DNA from: Coemansia sp. RSA 922
Taxonomy: Eukaryota > Kickxellomycota > Kickxellomycetes > Kickxellales > Kickxellaceae
Assembly: GCA_027577415.1 (NCBI GenBank)
Contig: JANBQS010000378.1
Coordinates: 1 to 19,469 of the forward strand
Direction of reading: 5' to 3'
DNA length: 19,469 nt
Shown: positions 8,639 through 15,416 of the stretch, piece by piece
Numbering within the stretch: the first letter of the stretch is position 1
Layout: every line of letters starts with the position of its first letter
Position numbers and translations under genes: made by a program
Notes under the pieces: generated by a model
What the model saw: only the letters and a program-made list of their open reading frames with translations
Databases searched by the model: none
What the model was told of the DNA's origin: nothing

Positions 8639-9540
8639 TTATGATTGTAATGGTGTGTTTTGAGGTAACTTGCTCAGCTTGCTATATGATGTAAAAGTAT
8701 TGTCATCGACAGAGTTGTGTTTCCCGCGTCTCTGACATACCCGCTCTACTATTATTACTTTCGGGACTGTACCCCGAAGGTTGTCGTTATTAGCGAAGTT
8801 TGCCCAGATACGCCTGAGCAGCCCAGCCTCATCTCTGGTGTAGTGCCAGCTCGTCATAGCCGAAAACGCCCAGTCATCGACTAGTAAGTGACTCGGCGGC
8901 CCAGCCATTGCGATAGTTGGCCACATGAGAATATAGCGCCGGCGCTGGCCCGTAAGTATATTGGTGACCTGTTGGCACTCTCGGTTGTAGAATTTCCAAT
9001 TTCCAATGTCAACCCTATATACAATAAGAGGTGGTGGTACGGGCTCCTCCGCTTATTGTCTTTATGATTGACATTGCTAATAGGTACTATTATAGTTGTG
9101 CCTGTCGACTGTACATAGCAACCAATCCACTAGTTGATGGATGAACGTATGTCAGCCAGCAGGTATAGCCAGGTTAGCACCTGTAGACGCCCAAACTGCA
9201 TCGAGCCCAAAGATGACAATGTATGCAGTAGAACCGCAAACTACTATGCCGATGGGGCTTCTGCTGTCACATTGGTTGCGTAGGACGTGTAGCTCATATC
9301 TGCCGAGTTGTGCTACTCCATCGACAAGATCGGCTGGGTTTTTCTTGACCTCGACGACGATAGCAGCATCACAGTAATGCGCATCCCCCTGTAGGCCGAC
9401 TTTTGAGTGAATGCCACGCAAACACAATGTGACATCTGGCCTGATACCATCATCAGATCCAGGCATGACGATATCTACACCATCAAATGGCAGTACTAAC
9501 CGGTGACTCTATGATGCGGCTAAATTGTTGATTTCATCTC
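8639..9540 (-). pseudogene. Decayed FunK1-type fungal protein kinase-like gene
   Basis: Read on the minus strand, fragments match the intact gene at 9999-12443 in order. RLVLPFDG near 9500 matches RLILPVANKG. WAST near 9180 matches WAST with the same preceding beta-strand pattern. HQLVDWLLCTVD near 9110 matches ISLLVNWSLCSID. KFYNRECQQ near 8990 matches RTYYSQRCLG. PSHLLVDDW near 8900 matches PAFLIKDGW, followed by a DEAGLLRRI helix and LRGTVPK. The elements AIVVEVKKN and QLGRY near 9340 are typical of the FunK1 N-terminal half. Stops interrupt the frame, for example at 9509-9511 and just after the WAST element near 9150, and the frame changes between blocks. Everything after residue 490 or so of the intact copy, including the catalytic loop, is missing. 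The 5' limit is approximate. Confidence 0.8.
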
Positions 9541-9998
9541 CTTGGAGCTAGATCAAATGTGAGCACTACAAATAAATACACTTGAATTGTAATATATGCC
9601 CTATGTTTATGTATATTGCGCTCTGCTGCTGTACACGCTGGAGCTTTGCCTACTAGCAATATAGCAACGTGCTTTGTCTTTGTTATTGCCACAGACTAAA
9701 ATTTATTCAGTATTCCAGCCACCTCAGTTAGACCGAGCCATGGCTGGAATACCTTTTAGATAATGGCGGGCACAGGTGACATCACAGACTGCAGCACAGA
9801 ATCTAGCAAGTGGCTTGTACCGACGTCACTCTGCTCCGCAGCACCTCACCACAATTGTTGCTTTCTTTTGCTTCCCAACTTTTTCTCCTCTCTGGCATAT
9901 TTTTATTCTATTATTTTCTTCAAATACCTAAAGTATACATATTTGCATTTATCTTCATAATTTGTTTTACCTTTGACAACATCGGTCCTTATTTATCT
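9541..9998. other. Region between head-to-head kinase copies: inverted repeat and T-rich leader
   Basis: This holds the presumed promoter and leader of the kinase-like gene at 9999. A perfect 12-bp inverted repeat is at 9710-9752. From 9850 to 9990 the sequence is strongly pyrimidine-rich, which makes it readable as a hydrophobic peptide in the downstream frame, but no ATG lies there. An ACGTCA half-site is at 9823-9828. No clear TATA box was seen. Confidence 0.45.
9710..9752. repeat. Perfect 12-bp inverted repeat (potential stem-loop)
   Basis: GTATTCCAGCCA at 9710-9721 is exactly reverse-complementary to TGGCTGGAATAC at 9741-9752, with a 19-base spacer. It lies about 250 bases before the ATG of the kinase-like gene. 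It could be a dimeric regulator's site, a hairpin or the remains of a small element. No target-site duplication was identified. Confidence 0.7.
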
Positions 9999-12443
9999 AT
10001 GACTACGCATTTGACAACCGGGAAAGTGGACTTGCCATCCGGCTCAACGATGGTTAATGACAAGGCGGACTACAGTATACTGGCTGGCAAAGACCTTAGC
10101 TTCAGCGATATCTCTGGAAATCACGACGATGGTCTCGACGATCTATCACAGCACATTTTGCATCGTAGCTGTAAGGCTGTATGCCACCTAGCCACTCCTT
10201 GTGATCCAGATCTCCGCACAGTGGTAGTCAATATTGCCAGCAATATAGCCGCGGACTTGGAGGCTCGCCTGTTGATGGCAGCTCCGTTCAAAGGGCATGC
10301 TTACAATACTCGTAGCAAAGGGCGTATTAACAAGCTTCGAGGCACAGTACCTGCCAATGAACCTCTGGACGCATGGGCCATGGACATCTTGAAGTGGGCC
10401 AAGAAACAGTCATCCACGAATTTGGGAGCTGACTATGTCGCCCCTTTGTTTGGGTCGTTTATGCTATTTATTGCGCACCACATCAAGGAGCATTTTAGAC
10501 AGCATGGCAAAACTGGCCTTTTTAAGTCAGAGGACTGTCGACTGATACTGCCTGTCGCCAACAAGGGCATGAAGGTTGAGTGCACCGACATCGATTCAGC
10601 TGACTCCGACAGCTCCACCGACCTTTATACGCCAGGATACGTCGACCCCACGAACTTTTTTAGTGTCGAGTGCGGCATGTTTCCGCTCAGCAGCAGCGTG
10701 GAAAAGCAAGCGGTGCCAGCTCCCCACCTGGTCTTTGCCGATGCAGAGATGGTAGGGCATCCGGATGATTATGCCGAAGCCGAGTTAAGACTGGCTACAA
10801 AGACGAAGGCGCTGTTCTTCAACCAGCACAACCGCCGGTTTGCCTGGGGACTGAGCGTGTCTAATTGCAAAATTCACGCATACGTTTTTGGCCCTGACGA
10901 TATCTGGGCGTCAACTGCGATGGATATTTCTGGCATAAAGGGACGTCAGGCGCTTATCTCGCTGCTTGTTAATTGGTCGCTGTGCTCCATCGACTGCCTT
11001 GGATTTGACCCGAACATCAGATATGTTGTTGATAGGTGTGTCGGTGGTTGCCCCTATCTTGAGATCGATGTTCACAAGATGGACAAGAGGACGGGCAAAG
11101 TGGAGCCCCGGACGTACTACAGCCAGCGGTGCCTTGGAGCAACAGATCGCCTTGCCGGATGCCATGCCAGATACTTTGCCGCGTCAGCTAGCCCTGAGTC
11201 GATGGACAAGCCAGCATTTTTAATCAAGGACGGGTGGATGACTGCAGGCAGCGGCTCTGCTGGCGACACGCGTGAGAGTTTGGTCCTCAACGTCCTACAT
11301 TCTGAGTTCGACAAATCCAGCGAGTTTAGGGGCAGCTTTGTTCGGCTTGTAAGCGCTGGACCTGTGTACATTAGCCGAGGAGATATTTTCATCGCCGATT
11401 CGACTGCCACAGCTTTTACGGGATTGCCAAGTGCCACTCAAGATGTGGCGAAGGCTGGTGGCAATGTCCAAGGCTTGTCCTGCAGTAAAGTCCAGTGCGC
11501 GTCGAACAGGCAAGTTCGCCAGCACAGGCGCACTGTGACAAAGTGGGCTGGGAACGTGATTTCTGAGGCAGACAACCAGAGCCAAGTCGTTGTTGCAGTT
11601 GCTGATGCCATGATAGCACTCAATGCAGCGTACGCAAAGTGCAAGATACTTCACGGCAACATTAGCGATCGAGCCATCCTGCTCCAAAAGACGGCGAGAG
11701 GAGTAAAAGGAATACTGGCGGAGTTTGATTATGCGAACTATGCTGGCGATAGAGCTGGTGTGGATAAAGTGCCGGAGCTCATGCTGTTTCAGTCGATTCG
11801 CAGCCTGGAGGATCCCAAAGCAGTCCGTACGCTTCTTGACGATTTGGAGTCCTTGCTGTATCTCGTGTGTTGGCTGGGCACCTTTGGCGTTAACCAAGCG
11901 CAGCGGGCGGCATATACCAGGAGATACACCGCAGGGCTCGATCTACATCTTCCTATCATGGCCTGGAACCGAGGCACTGCTGCCAATATCGCCGAGGCTA
12001 AGCGCAGCCATATGAGCACCCCTGTTGACTTTTTCAGAAGTATTGTGTCCGAAATGCGTGAGAATAGTCCGCTGCGCCCTCTGGCAGAGGATATCCATAT
12101 GGCGCTGTTCGCTCATCGAGATTGCTATGGTACCGAAGTGATCGAGGCCATGACATCCAATAGAGCTCTAATGATGACGGACATTCCCAAGGCTCTATGC
12201 AATGCCATGGCAGAAGGTCACACGCGCGATGTGCTTGTCTTGCGCAATGACTATATGGCCGCGATTATAGCGAACCTTCTCGAAATTTTGGCTATACATG
12301 GGGATGTGGCGCTTGCAGCTCTGAATGCAGGCGGGGCTGAAGAGGATTCTGCGATGGCGATTCTTCCAAGTGCTGGTCCTTCAACGAAGAATTATAGGGA
12401 TGAAGTGCCAGTGGCTGGGCCGTCCAAGAGACTGCGCTATTAG
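9999..12443 (+). CDS. FunK1-type fungal protein kinase-like protein, probable pseudokinase
   Basis: This is an 814-residue intronless protein. Family features occur in order: a helical N-terminal region; a FunK1-like module with the WAST element (W303) and the helix after it; a KDGW element (K410, W413) at the usual position of the N-lobe lysine; a catalytic-loop equivalent HGNISDRAI (H552-I560); an EFDYA stretch (E575-A579) where the family has a DFD/DWD metal site; and DDLES (614-618), a strong family mark. The C-terminus ends in a basic KRLRY, possibly nuclear. Against the family pattern (HRD or HGD, then GN, then D-F/W-D) the catalytic Asp is Asn554, the metal-binding Asn is Ala559 and the DFG-type Asp is Glu575. 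It is therefore probably catalytically weak or dead while the frame stays intact. The start is ATG 9999; the open frame upstream to 9810 is T-rich leader. Its role is unknown. Confidence 0.75.
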   Translation: MTTHLTTGKVDLPSGSTMVNDKADYSILAGKDLSFSDISGNHDDGLDDLSQHILHRSCKAVCHLATPCDPDLRTVVVNIASNIAADLEARLLMAAPFKGHAYNTRSKGRINKLRGTVPANEPLDAWAMDILKWAKKQSSTNLGADYVAPLFGSFMLFIAHHIKEHFRQHGKTGLFKSEDCRLILPVANKGMKVECTDIDSADSDSSTDLYTPGYVDPTNFFSVECGMFPLSSSVEKQAVPAPHLVFADAEMVGHPDDYAEAELRLATKTKALFFNQHNRRFAWGLSVSNCKIHAYVFGPDDIWASTAMDISGIKGRQALISLLVNWSLCSIDCLGFDPNIRYVVDRCVGGCPYLEIDVHKMDKRTGKVEPRTYYSQRCLGATDRLAGCHARYFAASASPESMDKPAFLIKDGWMTAGSGSAGDTRESLVLNVLHSEFDKSSEFRGSFVRLVSAGPVYISRGDIFIADSTATAFTGLPSATQDVAKAGGNVQGLSCSKVQCASNRQVRQHRRTVTKWAGNVISEADNQSQVVVAVADAMIALNAAYAKCKILHGNISDRAILLQKTARGVKGILAEFDYANYAGDRAGVDKVPELMLFQSIRSLEDPKAVRTLLDDLESLLYLVCWLGTFGVNQAQRAAYTRRYTAGLDLHLPIMAWNRGTAANIAEAKRSHMSTPVDFFRSIVSEMRENSPLRPLAEDIHMALFAHRDCYGTEVIEAMTSNRALMMTDIPKALCNAMAEGHTRDVLVLRNDYMAAIIANLLEILAIHGDVALAALNAGGAEEDSAMAILPSAGPSTKNYRDEVPVAGPSKRLRY

Positions 12444-12654
12444 GCACATCTCCAGACAGCTCTATTCTAACATTGCCTATTTGATTAGCTTTATTTTCTA
12501 TGTTTTAGCATGGGTTATACCCCTATATAGAGAGAGCAAATGGCGATAGCCAACTGAATAAACCAGTCGCTCAAAAACTGAAATCTGTAGACATCGATAC
12601 AATTTTGAATATCACAAGGGTGCAATTAAGTAGCTTAATCTTCAAATTTTTCTG
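12444..12654. terminator. Convergent 3' region with a plus-strand AATAAA signal
   Basis: These 211 bases separate the ends of the kinase-like gene (plus) and the F-box/LRR-like gene (minus). AATAAA at 12557-12562, 114 bases after the kinase-like stop, is a plausible polyadenylation signal. No canonical AATAAA was found on the minus strand. Confidence 0.4.
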
Positions 12655-14340
12655 CTATTTATTAAACAACAGGCGCCGCAGACGAGGTTCGTGGTCCTTA
12701 AACTCGTCCAAACGAATACACGTCTCCAGTTCTTCCATAAACTGTGCAAACTGGTCCTTGGGTGGGACGCAGTAGTCAAAATTAGGACAAATCAGTGCCA
12801 CCAACAGCACGCATTCTACCGTTTTGTTAGCGAATAAGCCATACCCATTTACATGCCAGCACCGGAACCGCTGGCCCATGGGCGCGTATTTCGCGAGTAC
12901 ATATATCGGAAGCTCATCGGCTTGAGCAATGGTGGGAAACTCGCTTAACCACACTACCTCAGTGTGTAGATCTGAAAGCAGAGGGAGAGAATTGATAAGT
13001 GTGATGGCTTCCCAGAGCTCTAGCCTTACATCCGATATATCCAGAATCTGGATGTTAGGAAAACCGCCGAATATCGAAATCGCAGAGCAAATCATGGACG
13101 ACTGGTTAGAGCCAAGAATACTTCGAGCCGCGGCATTAGGCGCAATGCTTAATAATAGCCACAGCTGCTCCTTGTCTACGTCGACTGTATCCTGTTCATA
13201 GTATTCTATGAGCGTAATTATAACATGCCGTAGTTTCGGGTGACTAGTGGGCGTAAATACACCGCGGTCGACGAGCTTAACAATGTCATCGTGTTCGGCT
13301 TCCAATACCAAGCTCTCAAGCGTAGCTGAGTTTCCCCTGAAGAACATATCGTCGTCAAGCGGATAGCCGCCTTTTATACTCAATGACCGAAGAATTGGAA
13401 ATGGAACTGCACCAGGAAATTCCAGTCGTTCAGAAGGATCAACCAGTATATCGATATTCAGTTTTAGCACGCGCAACCGAGGATAACACACGAAGTCACC
13501 ATTAGCGTCCTTGACAAGTTCCGAGGGGCTTTGTGGATGCTCGGTCTCAATATGAAGATATTGTAGCGTCGTCGCGTTCTGCCGAGCCAACTGCGCAATC
13601 ACGCCAATACTTTCGGCTTCCATGTCGATATGAACTAGGTTGGCTATACCGTCCACCAACATACTCGCAGGGATTGGATATCGGAGGTTCCAAAATGTAA
13701 TACGAGGAGTGATCCGTAAGAGTTGCGCCAACAAGAGATCAAAGGATGCCCTTTCGCGATATAAGTCCAACATGGATCTTTCATAGCACACCTCGATCCA
13801 GCTTAGTGTCGGCGCCATCTGCTTAAATCGACACACAAACTCGTTGATATTGGCCGTAACCGTGGACTCGTCCATGAACTGTTGCTTGTGCCAGGCTTCA
13901 TTTTGCCAAGGCTCATAGTAAAATTCAAACCTAAACATGCGGGCCTGTTGGAATGCGCGGCCTTCGTATGGAACTTTCGAGAGTGCCTCCAGTGCCTTGC
14001 CATAAAAGACGCTCTGCTTGTCTACTCTGATATGCACCTCCTGAGCCGGGTGGCCCGAAGAGCGATAGAGCTTCTGAAGGCGACGTGACCTCGAGTACCG
14101 CATAAAATTTTCAATGAAATTACTGCCATCAATTTTTACCGCGTTGACTCTGTAAAAGCGCGCAGAAGCGATAGCACGAAAGTTCTGACAGGTCCACATC
14201 ATCGGCAACAGCAAGAGCTTGTATTCGTCGGTATCTGGTACGACGCCACTAGACAAAAGCCGGGTATTGCCCGTCAGATGGTCTACCACCATCTGGACGA
14301 CGTGAGGCGGGAAGAGCTGAAAAGCAGAAAAGTATTGCAT
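12655..14340 (-). CDS. F-box/LRR-like protein of a lineage-specific fungal family (intact copy)
   Basis: This is a 561-residue intronless protein. The N-terminal MQYFSAFQLFPPHVVQMVVDHLTGN resembles a degenerate F-box; it is followed by KLLLLPMMWTCQNFR, where family members carry a hydrophobic helix. The body is leucine-rich and repeat-like. The family marks GGYPLDDD (324-331) and FRGN (334-337) sit at nearly the same positions as in the paralogue at 6442. CPNF (518-521) precedes a full C-terminal tail rich in charged residues, ending RLRRLLFNK. The start is ATG 14340; the frame runs five codons further upstream to a TTG, which is not needed. It is divergent from the Get5-like gene with 196 bases between starts. 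It might act as a protein-interaction scaffold or SCF adaptor, by inference only. Confidence 0.8.
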   Translation of the reverse strand: MQYFSAFQLFPPHVVQMVVDHLTGNTRLLSSGVVPDTDEYKLLLLPMMWTCQNFRAIASARFYRVNAVKIDGSNFIENFMRYSRSRRLQKLYRSSGHPAQEVHIRVDKQSVFYGKALEALSKVPYEGRAFQQARMFRFEFYYEPWQNEAWHKQQFMDESTVTANINEFVCRFKQMAPTLSWIEVCYERSMLDLYRERASFDLLLAQLLRITPRITFWNLRYPIPASMLVDGIANLVHIDMEAESIGVIAQLARQNATTLQYLHIETEHPQSPSELVKDANGDFVCYPRLRVLKLNIDILVDPSERLEFPGAVPFPILRSLSIKGGYPLDDDMFFRGNSATLESLVLEAEHDDIVKLVDRGVFTPTSHPKLRHVIITLIEYYEQDTVDVDKEQLWLLLSIAPNAAARSILGSNQSSMICSAISIFGGFPNIQILDISDVRLELWEAITLINSLPLLSDLHTEVVWLSEFPTIAQADELPIYVLAKYAPMGQRFRCWHVNGYGLFANKTVECVLLVALICPNFDYCVPPKDQFAQFMEELETCIRLDEFKDHEPRLRRLLFNK

Positions 14341-14536
14341 TGGCAAGAGATACAAACAGAAAAGATAAATGTGGCAACTTCAGTTAACCCGCCAAAAACG
14401 ATGACGTAGCTAAACCTTGAAGGGCAGTAAAAAAAATATATGGGCAAAAGTGATTCAACTATGACGATCCTTTCTCTTCTCTGCTTTCTTTTTTTTTCGT
14501 TTTAAATAATTTAGTATAATCTTTTTCTACTTTCAA
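14341..14536. promoter_or_regulatory. Shared divergent promoter region
   Basis: These 196 bases lie between two divergent start codons. ATGACGTA at 14401-14408 matches an ATF/CREB-type half-site. The side facing the Get5-like gene has a T-rich tract (14461-14503) followed by an AT-rich TTTTAAATAATTTAGTATAA stretch (14501-14520), 17 bases before the ATG. TATATGGG near 14437 is another TATA-like match. Confidence 0.4.
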
Positions 14537-15368
14537 ATGTCGCCAGATAAATCCTTCTTTGACGCAACTCTGGCGCAGCTTTCTCAGCTATCGACGCTGC
14601 GAGCTCTAGTGGCTGATGCCAAAGTACCTGCTGGCTCTCGGTATCCGCCAAAGAACTACGACTTTAAGGCAAGTACCACTAATTGTCTACGTAGAGGTTA
14701 TTTCGATAAGAACATATCTAATTCACTGAATGTCTGTTTGCAAATGGTAGATGCCAGCGATTCAGTCAATGATATTGCCACCCGAGGAGCGCGAAGACTA
14801 TTATTCGCTGACGTTCAAGACGTTGAAAGCGCCTGTGCAAAAGTTTACTCTGCACACGTCGTCAGTTCGCACGGTGGCCCAAGTCAAGCGTCACTTGGCA
14901 CGGGTATCCAATATCCCTGTAGCCAATATGCGCTTGGTGCTTGGCGGCAAGGGTCTCGTAGATACCAAGCTCATTGGTGACTATGCGATCCCAGAAGACG
15001 CAGTTATCCAGATTATCAGCAAACCGCCTGTCGCTGGTGAAGCTGCCAATGCCGAGTCGGCCACTGCTGCTGCCGATGAGGCTAATCCGCTCTCGAGCGT
15101 TCTCAACCAAGAGAACGAAAAGGAAGTGGCGAAAGAAGAGACTGTGCCGATCGTCGCTGAAGAAGCAGATGACAGTACTTCTGAGGATAACTTGGTTAAA
15201 CCTGCCGAGAGCTATACTAGTGAGACCATGGAGCAGCTAAGCGAGAGAGACAGCGTGTTCAGAACCAAGTTGCGTGAGTTGGTGGACAGTCAGTTCAGCA
15301 AGGGTCAGGCCCAAAGGCTGGCAGAGGATCTAGACAAGTTTTTTGACACAAGCTTCGCCATTTATTAG
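14537..15368 (+). CDS. GET5: Get5/Mdy2-like ubiquitin-like domain protein (one intron)
   Basis: Two exons, 14537-14668 and 14751-15368, give 249 residues. Exon 1 (44 residues) has a helical FFDATLAQLSQL segment followed by a Pro/Tyr/Lys-rich stretch, like the Get4-binding N-terminus of Get5. Residues 63-136 form a ubiquitin-like fold (SLTFKTLKAP, then LVLGGKGLVDTKLIGDY, then AVIQIISKP). An acidic, low-complexity linker (144-199) leads to a C-terminal helical segment (204-246; FRTKLRELVDSQF, AEDLDKFF) at the position of Get5's dimerisation helices. In yeast Get5 bridges Get4 and Sgt2 in targeting tail-anchored membrane proteins to the ER. The name rests on domain order and length similar to yeast Get5 (about 212 residues); another UBL adaptor is possible. 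It converges on the URA2 gene with 48 bases between stop codons. Confidence 0.6.
14669..14750 (+). other. Intron of the Get5-like gene, apparently GC-AG
   Basis: The donor is AAG|GCAAGT, the classic strong context of GC-AG introns. A CTAAT branch motif lies at 14718-14722 and the acceptor is GGTAG at 14750. The length is 82 nt in phase 0, joining exon 1 exactly to the frame that carries the UBL domain. A GT-AG alternative, 14673-14757 (donor CAA|GTACCA, acceptor CCAG), also keeps frame and changes the protein by one residue in length. Confidence 0.65.
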
Positions 15369-15416
15369 CTAGCGAAAAAAAGGTTACTAAAGAAAATATA
15401 CTATTATACTTTTGGT
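15369..15416. terminator. Short convergent 3' region
   Basis: Only 48 AT-rich bases separate the stop codons of the Get5-like gene (plus) and URA2 (minus). The 3' ends of the two transcripts must therefore overlap each other or the opposite coding sequence. No canonical AATAAA is visible on either strand. Confidence 0.4.

Noticed and set aside
8935..8946. Perfect 12-bp palindrome AGCGCCGGCGCT
   Set aside because: It lies inside the dead kinase-like coding sequence, where it encodes part of a QRRRY segment; taken as chance.
9810..9998. Hydrophobic N-terminal extension of the kinase-like protein (would look like membrane segments)
   Set aside because: It begins at GTG with no ATG before 9999, and the hydrophobicity comes from a T-rich leader tract. 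ATG 9999 is the better start.
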